The notes under the pieces were generated by a model. That model worked only from the letters and a program-made list of their open reading frames with translations. It made no database searches and was not told the origin of the DNA. From NCBI GenBank assembly GCA_963719135.1, contig CAVRAZ010000004.1, positions 1 to 64,000 of the forward strand: a stretch of 64,000 bases of DNA, in the 5' to 3' direction. A program made the position numbers and the translations under genes. This stretch comes from CAVRAZ01 sp963719135 (GTDB lineage: Bacteria > Pseudomonadota > Gammaproteobacteria > DSM-19610). Positions 1-8,926 of this stretch are shown piece by piece; the stretch's first letter is position 1; each line of letters opens with the position of its first letter.

Positions 1-1
1 G

Positions 2-37
2 GAGAGTAGGCCGAGGGAATCTCACCCTCGGCCTCTC
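2..37 (-). ncRNA. Domain V-like hairpin of the inner group II intron
   Basis: On the minus strand a 9-bp GC-rich stem (ggccgaggg with ccctcggcc, 9-17 and 25-33) is flanked by a shorter GAGAG/CTCTC stem with a two-base TA bulge. This layout, about 40 nt after the maturase stop codon, matches catalytic domain V of bacterial group II introns. Domain V is the active site for splicing and normally lies just before domain VI and the 3' splice site. The identification rests on shape and position only. Confidence 0.65.
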
Positions 38-77
38 GCAGAACGCAGCATGAACCTCTCGACTCACTGCGCTCCCG

Positions 78-1325
78 TTACCCAACCGTCGGCAACAAAC
101 CCATCCGCCAGTGTGGGAACATTGACGGAAAGTTCTTCGCCACTCGTCCCAGCCAGTGCTCAGCACGTCGCCGATGACGTTTCAGCTTCTTGAACTTCCG
201 CATTGCCCACCACACCAGTTTGGAGTTGATGTGCCTGAGTGTCATGTACATCTGGGAACGATAGAAACGACCATAATAGTTGATCCAACCCTGTATCTTG
301 GCTCCGAACATCAGTGACAGGTCCTCGATGGACTTGTCACTGCGTTTGGGCATTTGCCAGCTTCTCACTTCCTGCCGGATTGCCTTTCCCGCACTGTTGC
401 TCATCGCCGGGCTGAAGTTGATGAAGTACTTTCCCCACCTGTTCTTTGATCGCCGGGCACGAAACGTATAGCCCAGAAAGTCAAAGCCCGTCACAGGATA
501 AGTCCCTCTCCTATCTTCATCCTTGCAGTACACAATCTTCGTCTTTACCGGGTGCATCTGCAGGCCGCAGTCCTGCACCCGCTTCTCCAATGCCGCTCTC
601 AGCTGTTCCGCTTGTGCCAGCGTTCGACAATGGGCAAGCCCATCATCAGCATATCGACACCACGGCGAATCGGGATATTCCCGATCCATCCACGCATCGA
701 AGGCATAGTGCATGAACAGATTTGACAGCACTGGACTGATCACACCGCCTTGGGGTACTCCTCTTACACGCGCAACCACACTGCCATCTGACTGCTGTAC
801 CGGTGCTGTAATCCAGCGCTCGATATAGAGTAGAAGCCAGGGATTGTCCGTGTGCCGTTTAACCGCCTTCATCAACAGGTGATGATCAATGTTGTCGAAC
901 AGTCCGCGGATGTCAAACTCCAGAACCCAGTCATAGCGCCAGCAACGCTCTCGCGTGACTGCCAACGCCTGATGGGCTGACTTACCCGGTCTGTAGCCAT
1001 AGGAGTCGCCGAGAAAATACGGCTCCACCAAGGGCTCAAACGACAATTTGGCCACCGTCTGGGCCACCCTGTCGGAAACAGAGGGAATACCCAGCTTTCG
1101 TTCTCCACCGTCCTTTTTCGGTATCGCTACCGTTCGGGTCGGTGGCGGAAAGTAAGACCCTGAAGAAAGCCGATTCCACAGCTTATAAAGGTTCCCCTTC
1201 AGTTTGGACTCAAATTGCTCTATCGTTTCACCATCGACACCTTCAGCGCCATCGTTGGCTTTTACCAATTCCCAGGCGCGCATCACTGCGTGCTTGGAAA
1301 TCTTGAACGGTTTTGTTGTTTCCAT
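78..1325 (-). CDS. ltrA: Group II intron-encoded reverse transcriptase/maturase
   Basis: A 415-residue multifunctional protein that helps its host intron fold and splice and copies it into DNA during retrohoming. The start at 1325 (METTKPFK) is chosen because GGGAGGAA lies just upstream; a longer frame adds 13 residues with no ribosome site. Reverse transcriptase blocks are clear: FDIRGLFDNID near residues 137-147, GVPQGGVISP near 189-198 and the catalytic YADD at about 225-228. A maturase (X) region follows, with GFDFLGYTF and a late WINYYGRF. No Cys-pair HNH endonuclease follows, so it is of the endonuclease-lacking type. The reading frame is intact, so the intron may be active. Confidence 0.9.
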   Translation of the reverse strand: METTKPFKISKHAVMRAWELVKANDGAEGVDGETIEQFESKLKGNLYKLWNRLSSGSYFPPPTRTVAIPKKDGGERKLGIPSVSDRVAQTVAKLSFEPLVEPYFLGDSYGYRPGKSAHQALAVTRERCWRYDWVLEFDIRGLFDNIDHHLLMKAVKRHTDNPWLLLYIERWITAPVQQSDGSVVARVRGVPQGGVISPVLSNLFMHYAFDAWMDREYPDSPWCRYADDGLAHCRTLAQAEQLRAALEKRVQDCGLQMHPVKTKIVYCKDEDRRGTYPVTGFDFLGYTFRARRSKNRWGKYFINFSPAMSNSAGKAIRQEVRSWQMPKRSDKSIEDLSLMFGAKIQGWINYYGRFYRSQMYMTLRHINSKLVWWAMRKFKKLKRHRRRAEHWLGRVAKNFPSMFPHWRMGLLPTVG

Positions 1326-1916
1326 AAATTCCTCCCGATCACTTACCGGTCGGCAGCTCAACACTCTCTCTGCGCAAGATCCGATCAGTGCGGTTGACCT
1401 ACAAATCCAACTGAGTAACTGACCCCCTTCGCTCCAGCGCCATTACAGCGCCTTCAACACTACTACGGGGCCATCCGCCCCTGTGCCTTGCATTGGTACT
1501 CTGGCTCTCGCAGGATCTCTACTTGAGCTTCTCCCTTAACATCAAGGCGACAGGTTCCCACGTTCCACACAAGCGCCTGTACCACGTTCATGCCTTCTTC
1601 ATGCCGGCCGCCATCTGGGCAGTAAACAGGTGTCCCCCAGACTCATCCCGAGTTAACGACTACCCCTCGGTTTTGACGACATCCCTACGCTTTCGACAAG
1701 TCAGCAAAGGTTCACTTACGTTCATCTCCGTGGTACGTACCTGACAGGGTCAAGCCCTGCCTTTTCCACAACGCTCACCACCATGGCTCTTTACCATCGC
1801 AGCTTGTGGCGGTTTGAAGCCTCCTCCTGCAAGGCGGCTCCGAGGGGCCAAACCCTCATCACTTGTGCGACACGCACTGACCGATGCTTACGCAGCAGTC
1901 AGTGCTCGTGGCACAC

Positions 1917-2724
1917 AGTCGTCAGCGTAGCGCACGAACCGATGGCCACGTCGCTCCAGTTCCCGGTCCACCTCGTCCAGCAATACATTGGCCAGCAGCG
2001 GCGAAAGCGGCCCACCTTGCGGCGTACCCTCGTATCGCTCCATGACCACACCGTTACCCATGAATCCCGCATTGAGATATCGCCGTATCAGCCGCAGTAC
2101 CGCCTTGTCGTCGATACGTCTGGCCAGCCGATCCATGAGCACGTCGTGATTAACCCGGTCGAAGAACTTCTCCAAATCCACATCCACAACCACCCGATAA
2201 CCTTCTTGCACGTAACGCTGTGCAGTCAGCACAGCATCATGCGCCCGTCGGCCCGGCCTAAAGCCATAGCTGTAATTGGAAAACGTCGGATCAATCAACG
2301 GTTGCAGGACTTGCAGCAGGGCTTGCTGAATCAATCGATCCGTCACGGTCGGTATCCCCAGTTCCCGTAGCCCGCCCCCGGATTTGGGTATCTGCACCCG
2401 GCGCACCGGCTGTGGCCGGTAGCTACCGTTTAGCAGCGCCTCCCTGATCCGGGGCCAGTGGGTCTTGAGGTACTCGGCCGTGGCCTGGATCGTCAGCCCA
2501 TCCACCCCCGCACTGCCTCGATTGGCCTTGACACGTTTCCATGCCATGGCCAGGTTCCCTCTCGCGAGCACCTGTCCAAGCAGGTCAGTTCGCCCCGAGC
2601 CGTCCGGTTCATGCCGCGCCAGCCCTGCTTCATCACAAAACGCTTCGGGTCGGGCTTCACCTTTCCCTCCGACAGTTCGCCCCGGTTGCCCGGGCTTCTG
2701 ATGCCTTGCATGGCCAAGCAACAT
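1917..2724 (-). pseudogene. Class C group II intron reverse transcriptase, interrupted at YADD
   Basis: The N-terminal 269 or so residues of an intron-encoded reverse transcriptase. The start at 2724 has AAGGAGAG upstream; a longer start at 2820 is possible. Visible blocks are the RT0-RT1 region (ANRGSAGVDGLTIQ, IPKSGGGLRELGIPTVTDR), YGFRPGRRAHD, VDLEKFFDRVNHD, GTPQGGPLSPLLANVLLDE and HRFVRYADDC at the very end. After the Asp-Asp codons the frame runs into the 5' end of another intron and stops within eight codons. If the inner intron splices out, the gene would be restored, so it is interrupted rather than necessarily dead. Confidence 0.85.
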
Positions 2725-3098
2725 GGCGTTCGACTCTCCTTCTCGTTTGGCCCTTCGCCTTGCAGCTACTATGGCCTCTGCTGACTTCTCGCTCCGCTTT
2801 ATTACCGTCGCCCTTTCAGGCATAAGGCGAGATCTCCCCAGGTAAGAACACGATCCTTCACCGCACAACCGCCGGATTTACGCCGCCTGAGCCTTGACCA
2901 CGAGCGCTTCGCGATTTCTTGCCCGCTCGCCCTGCTCGGCACCGCCTCATATCCGGTTCTTGTCCATCGGCTCACGGCTTCGCTCCACGCTGCCTCCCCA
3001 CGCTCGGTCGCCCTCACGCAGTTGCGCTTCGCTTCGTTCGCTGTGGTCAACTCACGGGAGGACTTCCACCTCCAGGATCGCGCCCATGCTGGGCGCAC
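1917..3098 (-). mobile_element. Outer group II intron (class C-like), 5' portion, interrupted by the inner intron
   Basis: The minus strand begins GTGCGCCCAGCATGGGCG at 3098, a typical 5' end for bacterial group II introns. It starts directly after the eight-T run of an intrinsic terminator, which is the known target preference of class C introns. About 370 nt of intron RNA precede the reverse transcriptase gene. The encoded protein resembles the class C type (for example EGYRVVVDVDLEKFFDRVNH). The element is split at 1916/1917 by the inner intron; its remaining reverse transcriptase half and RNA domains V-VI must lie left of the window. Confidence 0.82.
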
Positions 3099-3126
3099 AA
3101 AAAAAAGCCCTGCCGAGCGGCAGGGC
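3099..3126 (-). terminator. Intrinsic terminator of the nonaheme cytochrome gene; group II intron target
   Basis: On the minus strand a perfect 8-bp stem (GCCCTGCC with GGCAGGGC, four-base loop) is followed by eight T residues. It lies about 60 bases after the stop codon of the nonaheme cytochrome gene. The outer group II intron begins at the next base after the T-run. Confidence 0.9.
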
Positions 3127-3187
3127 CGGATAAGGCGCGGCATCCCTGCCGCATCTTGGGAGAGTCAGCTACACACCCGCCGCCCGG

Positions 3188-6139
3188 TCAGTGGCAGATA
3201 CCGCAGCCCACCGGCTGGCCCTTGCGCACCAGCGTGCCGCGCAGGTTGCGATCCGCCTTGGCGACCGACAGCACCGTACCGGCATTGGACGAACGGGACC
3301 CGCCGCCATGGCAGACTGCGCAGGCCGCCGCGTTGTTCTCGGCCAGATTCTCGTGGCCGCCCCGGGCGAAGCTGGTGTTGTCGCCGACCGGGTGCATGCC
3401 GTGCGGTCCATCCAGTGTGATCCTGCTGTTCATGGCGTCGCCGTGACAGGTGGTGCACTCGACGATGGTGCCGCTGTGCCCCTGAAGCTGGTTGGCGGCG
3501 ACGTTGTCGTTGGCGTTCGGGTTGGCATTCGGCCATTCGGCGTGGGTCGCGCCGTGGCAACCTTCACAGAACACGCCGCCATGGCCGGTGCTCACCCGGT
3601 ACAGTTTCGGGTTGCCCGCGCCCGGATTGGCAAAGCCGTTGAAGCTGGCCGGCACGGCCGGTTCCGCGAAGCGCTTGTTGGTCGGCACGATCGGCGTGGC
3701 CTTGGCGTCGCCGATGCGGTACGCCTGGCGCAGACGGATGCCGTCGGTATTGCCGTGCGAATCGGTATTATTGACGAGCGTATTGGCCGTACCCGCCAGA
3801 CTGCTGCGGGCGTCACCCGTATGACAGGAGCCGCAGCCGGGTTCGTTGGCCCAAGGCACGCGCGGCTGCGCGCTGGACGGATTGTAGAAATTGCCCAGCC
3901 CGAGCTTGAAGGCACCCGGGTTGCTCGGCGACACGCCGGCCGAGAAGTCCGCGCCCACCTGGTTCATGTCACCGTGACAGTCGTTGCACAACATACCCGC
4001 GTTGAACATGGCCCCGCGCAGGCACTTCGTCGACGTACCCGGGTGGCACTGGTAACAGGTCTGGTCGAGCACCTGCAGGCGCGTCGACTGGTTCGTAATG
4101 ACGCCGGACCCGTTCTGTACGGGGGCCGGCATGCGCGGGAAAAGGCCGGTCATCTGTCCATGAAAGTGGTGCATCACGCGCGAATTGCTTTCATGCGCGA
4201 GCTGGTTTCGGCCGTTGGCGTCCGTGCCGGGCGCGCCCGCCACCGGCCCCACCTGTGCCAGGTCGAGCGCCGGCGTGTAGTGGCAGACCTGGCAGACGAC
4301 CGGCTTGTTCTGAACCAGTGCCTTGTTGGTCAGGCAGTTGGCGTCGCCGTTGCCGCCGTTCGCGGTAATGTTGCACTTCGCCGGCTGGTTGGCCGTATCC
4401 ACGTAGTCGGCGCCGTGATCCAGGTCGTGCAGGCGCAGGATATTGATGTCGGCCGCGTATTCGACGCTGACTTTTTGCGGCATGCCCGGGTCCGGATCGT
4501 CCAGGCTGGTCGCCACCGGCAGACCGGCGGGCCGCAGTGCATCGGTCGGGTCGCTGGTGCGGCTGTTCTGGACGTTGGATGGATCGGCGTGGCAGTTGGT
4601 GCAACTGGCTTCGCCCGAGATCGGCAGCACCGTATCGAGCGTCGCCAGCACGTTGTTGCCGTTGCGCGCTTCGACCCGCACCAGCGGATACGGATTCTCA
4701 CGTCCGAAATCGTCGAAGGCCGAGAAGGGTATGCCGGCGCCCTCGTACCAGTTGACGTCGTTGGCCACGTAGCCGAACGGGAAGTCGACGAAGAACGGCT
4801 TGTCCTGGTAATGCTCCTTGAGTGGCTGCGGCTGGTTGATCAGGTAGGGATTGGTCAGCCCGGGCATGGCGTGTTGCACTGCGGTCAACTGTTCGTCGCC
4901 GCTGTCGACGCGCCCGTCCGCCCCGATATAGAGGTCCTCGACGTTAGGCACGGGCAGACCGACGTCCGGCGTGACCGGGTCGGTCGCACCCGCCAGACCG
5001 GTCGACAACGGCGTGACCAGTGCCGGGTAGAAGGGGTCGTACGCGCCCTTCACAATCGTGTCCCAGAAATTGGTCTTATAGGTGCGGCCGTCGGCCTTGA
5101 GACCGTTGAGGACACCCGCCTGGTTCAGGATCGGATCGGCGGGGTTGGCCGCCGACGAATAATACAGGCTGACACCGGATGGATTCAGCACCGGGTTGGC
5201 GCCCTTCTGAATCACCTGAGTCAACAGCACCTGGAACGGCGGCAGAATGCTGGCGACACGGGTGTCAAGATCGCCGCAGTGCATGCCCAGGTCGTTGATG
5301 GCGATGACGCTGTAGTTGGTGTTCGGCACCTGCGGCCGCTCAGGAACGGCCCCGGTGACCGGGCCCGTGGAATTCTGGCTGGTCGAATTGATGGAAGCGT
5401 CCGGCGCCGGCTGCACATTCTGGACGCTGGCCGAGGTCGAATCGCCGCCGCTGGCGCCGCCATTGTCGGTCACCGTCAGCGTTACAGTGTAGTTCCCCGC
5501 ATTGGCGTAGGCGTGGCTCGGGTTCGCCGCGTTGCTGCCGGCACCGTCGCCAAAGTTCCATGAATAGGTACTGATGCTGCCGTCCGTAGCGTTGGAGCCG
5601 CTGCTGCTGAAACTGATCGCCACGCCGGTCGTACCAGTATAGGGACCGTTCGCATTGGCGACCGGCGGGACGTTGGTTCCGCCACCGGGTGCCTTGGGCG
5701 CACAGTTATCCGGTGCATTGCTGACGTCCCGCTCGGCGGTCTGACCGCCGGTTTGCGTGGCGCGCACGCGGCAGGGCACGGGTCGCGGGCTCGAAACTGT
5801 AATGGACCAGGCGCCACTGCGTCGACTGGCTTGGCCGCTGCCGAGGTTCTGCGACCGAGCATCAGCGTTGACCAGTTTCACCGTCGCGTTCGGTGTTCCG
5901 CTGCCCGAAACCTCCAGGCGGTTGCGGCTGCGACTCCAGCTTGCGCTGGAGATAGTTAGGTTGGCGCCGGCATCGCGCCGGCTTTCGTGTTCTTCCGCGA
6001 CGGCCGCGCCGCTTCCGGCAATACCGGTCACCGTGACGAGCACGGCCAGGAATCCCAGCCAGGCGTGCGCTGCACCGCGTGAACCGGCAGGTTTGTTCGT
6101 GTGCCGCGCTGAATCAACAGACTTTTGGACAGGACTCAT
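3188..6139 (-). CDS. Secreted nonaheme c-type cytochrome with PKD domain
   Basis: A 983-residue exported multiheme cytochrome. The ATG at 6139 has GGAGGAG seven bases upstream. A signal peptide with a hydrophobic core ends near AVAEE (about residue 50). A PKD-type Ig-like domain follows (roughly 155-240, GPYTGTTG..., WNFGDGAGS). An unassigned domain begins at INDLGMHC (about 281-288). Nine CxxCH heme-binding motifs then run from residue 513 (CTNCH, CQVCH, CYQCH, CNDCH, CGSCH, CEGCH, CTTCH, CAVCH) to CGICH, the last five residues. Heme attachment would occur in the periplasm; final location (periplasm or surface) is unknown. The layout matches the second nonaheme protein at 38050-42135. An electron-transfer role is safe; substrate and partners are not known. 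Confidence 0.9.
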   Translation of the reverse strand: MSPVQKSVDSARHTNKPAGSRGAAHAWLGFLAVLVTVTGIAGSGAAVAEEHESRRDAGANLTISSASWSRSRNRLEVSGSGTPNATVKLVNADARSQNLGSGQASRRSGAWSITVSSPRPVPCRVRATQTGGQTAERDVSNAPDNCAPKAPGGGTNVPPVANANGPYTGTTGVAISFSSSGSNATDGSISTYSWNFGDGAGSNAANPSHAYANAGNYTVTLTVTDNGGASGGDSTSASVQNVQPAPDASINSTSQNSTGPVTGAVPERPQVPNTNYSVIAINDLGMHCGDLDTRVASILPPFQVLLTQVIQKGANPVLNPSGVSLYYSSAANPADPILNQAGVLNGLKADGRTYKTNFWDTIVKGAYDPFYPALVTPLSTGLAGATDPVTPDVGLPVPNVEDLYIGADGRVDSGDEQLTAVQHAMPGLTNPYLINQPQPLKEHYQDKPFFVDFPFGYVANDVNWYEGAGIPFSAFDDFGRENPYPLVRVEARNGNNVLATLDTVLPISGEASCTNCHADPSNVQNSRTSDPTDALRPAGLPVATSLDDPDPGMPQKVSVEYAADINILRLHDLDHGADYVDTANQPAKCNITANGGNGDANCLTNKALVQNKPVVCQVCHYTPALDLAQVGPVAGAPGTDANGRNQLAHESNSRVMHHFHGQMTGLFPRMPAPVQNGSGVITNQSTRLQVLDQTCYQCHPGTSTKCLRGAMFNAGMLCNDCHGDMNQVGADFSAGVSPSNPGAFKLGLGNFYNPSSAQPRVPWANEPGCGSCHTGDARSSLAGTANTLVNNTDSHGNTDGIRLRQAYRIGDAKATPIVPTNKRFAEPAVPASFNGFANPGAGNPKLYRVSTGHGGVFCEGCHGATHAEWPNANPNANDNVAANQLQGHSGTIVECTTCHGDAMNSRITLDGPHGMHPVGDNTSFARGGHENLAENNAAACAVCHGGGSRSSNAGTVLSVAKADRNLRGTLVRKGQPVGCGICH

Positions 6140-6985
6140 GGCAGTGCTCCTCCACGTTAAGTTCCCCGCGAAATTCTGTCTTGCTTATTCGTGCTCTCCG
6201 CCCGCGCCCGAGCGCCTGGGAACAACGACACCCGGTCTTTGCCCGTGCCAAGTGCACGGCGATGCCCTGTCGCCACCGAACAGGCGTAAGTGACCGACGG
6301 GCTCGGTGGCTTCGCAGCGTAAATTGCGATAGAGCAAGTTCGAGGCCAGTCGACGGTGGCAACCACGCCAGCGCCCGGGCATTGGTTCGGGCACGGGCGA
6401 ATATCCGCATGAAACCAGTGGAGAAACGGACCAGGGCGCACGCCAGGACGGGGATCTGCACTTTCGTGTACAGCGCGAAACGGCAGGGGAAGACCGCTCG
6501 AATTGGCCCCCTGCGGCCGCAGAAATGTCCTCTATCGGGGACAAAGCGTCCCGGTCTAGCGACAGGTTGACAGATGACCCTGTCTGGCCCTGTTTCGAGG
6601 GCAGATATGTGTTGTGAATATTTTCCCAATCAATTGAGCGGTCTGGATCGGGACCCGGACGTGAGGCCGGCTGCTAACCCGAGGCCGCGCGAACTCGTCA
6701 ATCAGCGACAGACGAGTTCAAGAAAGACGTCAGTCTGTCATAAGCCGTTGAAATAACGTTGGCTATAGAAATCGACGCCGTGTCACCGGCGAAGCGCCTG
6801 GGCATGGAATTTCGCATCCGGGGGGAATTTTGGGGAGCGACGTGCCGTGCCGATCGACAGCGAGAACCTGGGTGGATGTCGAGGGCCTCAGGCTGAAACG
6901 CCGGCCTGCACGCGCCGGAGACAAACAGGTTGGAAGCCCGATGGCGATCTCGTGGCCGGGTGACCTGGGTATCCTGTGGCGCCCC
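6140..6985. other. Gene-free region upstream of the nonaheme cytochrome
   Basis: About 850 bases without a credible gene. Long open frames here are GC-rich shadows with Arg/Pro/Ala-dominated, family-less translations. The part next to 6139 should hold the cytochrome promoter and leader, but I see no clear -35/-10 pair or operator. Confidence 0.5.
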
Positions 6986-7333
6986 TTACAGGGAGCGGCC
7001 GTCGAAGTGCGTGACCGCCAGCGACCCCAGATCGACGCCCTCGAGGCAGCGCGCATTGATGGCCGCCATCCGCTTGCCGGACGGATCCGTTCCTTCGCCG
7101 AACGGGTGGATGCCGCATTCGGGACAGAACCGGTGATTGATGGTGTGGGCTCCAAACGTGTAGGTGGCGAGATTTTCCTCCGGCGTCAGTAGGCGCAGCC
7201 GGTCCCGCGGCACGAACCAGAGCAGCGCGCCCTTGCGGGAGCAGATCGAACAATTACAGTCCATTACCTGCGCCAACTCGCCCTCCACCTCGAAGGCGAC
7301 CCGGCCACAGTGACAACTGCCTTTGTAAATCAT
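6986..7333 (-). CDS. GFA/CENP-V family zinc-binding protein
   Basis: A 115-residue protein of the glutathione-dependent formaldehyde-activating enzyme (GFA) family. Zinc ligands are visible: GSCHCG near residues 6-11, CNCSICSRKG near 27-36 and FCPECG near 69-74. The ATG at 7333 has GAGAGG upstream. Family members bind one or two zincs and have been proposed to help form S-hydroxymethylglutathione, but most, including short single-domain ones like this, have no proven reaction. It stands alone on the minus strand with over 300 non-coding bases upstream. Confidence 0.85.
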   Translation of the reverse strand: MIYKGSCHCGRVAFEVEGELAQVMDCNCSICSRKGALLWFVPRDRLRLLTPEENLATYTFGAHTINHRFCPECGIHPFGEGTDPSGKRMAAINARCLEGVDLGSLAVTHFDGRSL

Positions 7334-7659
7334 CGGCGTTTCCTCTCCAGTGAGGCCAAACGGATAGCCGCTCCGATTGTCTTCCCGTACCGGCAGTGAG
7401 CGTTACCCCAATCATTGCATCAATGTAGGCTGATGGGCACGCGCGTTGAATTCCACGCGACGTGAATACCACCAACAGGGCCGTTACCCACCTCTGGCGG
7501 TAAACAACGGGGTTCGGTCGAATCCCGGCGGGTCTTTATTATGCAACTGTCATGTCGCCTCACCTCGATTATCGGCGATTGCCTTCTATCCGGCCAGCGT
7601 AGCATTGTTGTCTCAAGCGAGCAGCGTTCCGCGGCGCACGCCCCGCTCGCCGGGTGGTA
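7334..7659. other. Intergenic region, nothing recognised
   Basis: About 325 bases between the GFA-family gene and the DUF6504-type gene. No supported reading frame, RNA gene or repeat was found. Confidence 0.4.
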
Positions 7660-8010
7660 TTAGGGTTGTTCGGCCATTGACCGGGGCCTACCCTCGATGC
7701 TGAACAGCCACCAGCGGCTGCTCCCCCGCCCGCCGCGCGCTTGTCTGTCGAAATAGATCCGCGCTTTCAGGCCGCCGGCGGTCTCGACTTCATACCAGTG
7801 CTTGCGCACGTAGGACTCGGGGCTGCCGTGCTTGCAGGGTCCGGTTTCGCGCCAGGTCCGAAGTACGGCGGCGACGACCAGCGGCTCGCCGCGCCAGACG
7901 AATTCCCGCGGCAGGCCCGGCTCGCCCATGGCCATTGCGCGCCGGTCGGCGGTCTCGACCACCGGCATGATGGGTTCGGAAATGAAGTGCTGGTCGGATT
8001 CGGTCTTCAT
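7660..8010 (-). CDS. DUF6504-type small protein
   Basis: A 116-residue soluble protein. The start is put at the ATG at 8010 (MKTESDQHF); the frame could open three codons earlier at a TTG. The core reads FVWRGEPLVVAAVLRTWRE, then TGPCKHGSPESYVRKHWYEV, then RIYFDRQAR, with a Trp-rich end (RWWLFSIEG). This order resembles the DUF6504 family, whose function is unknown. The short basic-aromatic beta-rich fold suggests a compact binding domain. Family name is from recall and should be treated as probable. Confidence 0.7.
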   Translation of the reverse strand: MKTESDQHFISEPIMPVVETADRRAMAMGEPGLPREFVWRGEPLVVAAVLRTWRETGPCKHGSPESYVRKHWYEVETAGGLKARIYFDRQARGGRGSSRWWLFSIEGRPRSMAEQP

Positions 8011-8076
8011 TTGAGTCAATCATCCGTCCGCTGAAGCCAGGGCACAAGCACGTCTGTCCCCCCGTCGAATAGGCGC

Positions 8077-8724
8077 CTATCTGGCGCCGCGAGATCCCGC
8101 GAGTGCGGTGAAGACGCCGAGACCGATCAGCACGCCGCCGCCCAGGCGCCGGCCGACGCGATGAATGCTGCTAGCCCGCAGCAACGCAGGCGCTACCGTT
8201 CCCGCAGCCAGTGCATAGACGCTGTCAGTGACCGCGGCGATCGCCACAAAGAGCGAACCGAGCGCCATGCTTTGCAACATGGGTGGCGCCTCGGGACTCA
8301 GGAACTGCGGCAGGAACGCGGCGAAGAACACCGTGGTTTTCGGATTGAGCAGTGCAACGACGAAACCGTCTCGAAAGACGCTGCTCACGGGTGCAATCGC
8401 CAGTGCGGCGGTCGGACACTCGGCCCGCGAGCGGCGCAGCCTCTGCACGCCGAGGCAGACCAGGTAGACAGCGCCGGCGTACTTGACCACCGCAAAGGCA
8501 ACCGAAGAGACCGCGAACAAGGCGGCAAGGCCAACCGACGCGGCGAGCGCATTGCCAAGGTTGCCGAGGGCGACGCCGGCTACCGACACCAGGCCGGAAC
8601 GGCGTCCCTGGGCGAGGCTGCGGGTAACAATGTAAAGCACGCCAAGCCCTGGCGTGACCGCGAGAACGAGGCCTGTCAGGAGGAACGCCGAGAAAAGCGG
8701 CCAGGGTGGAAATGCATCGGTCAT
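8077..8724 (-). CDS. LysE/RhtB family amino-acid exporter
   Basis: A 215-residue inner-membrane protein. The start at 8724 (MTDAFPPWPLF) gives the family's usual size of about 210; the longer frame adds 84 residues without a family match. The N-terminus carries the hallmark GLVLAVTPGLGVLYIV segment, and LLNPKTTVFFAAFLPQF at the start of the second half is the other conserved LysE/RhtB block. Five to six hydrophobic helices are visible. Family members export amino acids or related metabolites using the proton gradient. The substrate cannot be read from the sequence. It is divergent from the lipoprotein gene at 8927. Confidence 0.9.
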   Translation of the reverse strand: MTDAFPPWPLFSAFLLTGLVLAVTPGLGVLYIVTRSLAQGRRSGLVSVAGVALGNLGNALAASVGLAALFAVSSVAFAVVKYAGAVYLVCLGVQRLRRSRAECPTAALAIAPVSSVFRDGFVVALLNPKTTVFFAAFLPQFLSPEAPPMLQSMALGSLFVAIAAVTDSVYALAAGTVAPALLRASSIHRVGRRLGGGVLIGLGVFTALAGSRGAR

Positions 8725-8926
8725 CGCCGAAATCCCAGAGCGGTTCAACTGTGGTCCGTTGCCTATTCTATACGCATCAACGGCGCATTGCCGGCTCCGG
8801 CTTTTCCGGCGGCAAACAGGCGTTCGCGTTGATTCCCGCAAAGCCAAAACGGTATGCTTCCCCGATGTCGGAACGATTCCCCTTACGTCACACAACGCCG
8901 GCAGCAATCCAGGAAGCCTAACCGCG

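Larger units (their letters stand above)
1..1916 (-). mobile_element. Inner group II intron, inserted in the reverse transcriptase gene of another group II intron
   Basis: The 5' end is placed at 1916, where the minus strand reads GTGTGCCACGAGC, fitting the GUGYG start of group II introns. It follows directly on the codons for Tyr-Ala-Asp-Asp of the outer intron's reverse transcriptase. About 590 nt of structured, non-coding intron RNA (1326-1916) precede the maturase gene, and a domain V-like hairpin lies at 2-37. Domain VI and the 3' splice site must lie left of base 1, so the element is cut by the window edge. The boundary is inferred from motif and reading-frame break; the exact nucleotide could shift by one or two. 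Confidence 0.8.

Noticed and set aside
3191..5563. 790-codon plus-strand frame opposite the nonaheme cytochrome
   Set aside because: It is the antisense shadow of a GC-rich gene; translation is Arg/Val/His-heavy and matches nothing, while the other strand has nine heme motifs and a signal peptide.
6114..6629. 171-codon minus-strand frame upstream of the nonaheme cytochrome
   Set aside because: No ribosome site, Arg-rich translation without family; it overlaps the cytochrome start region.
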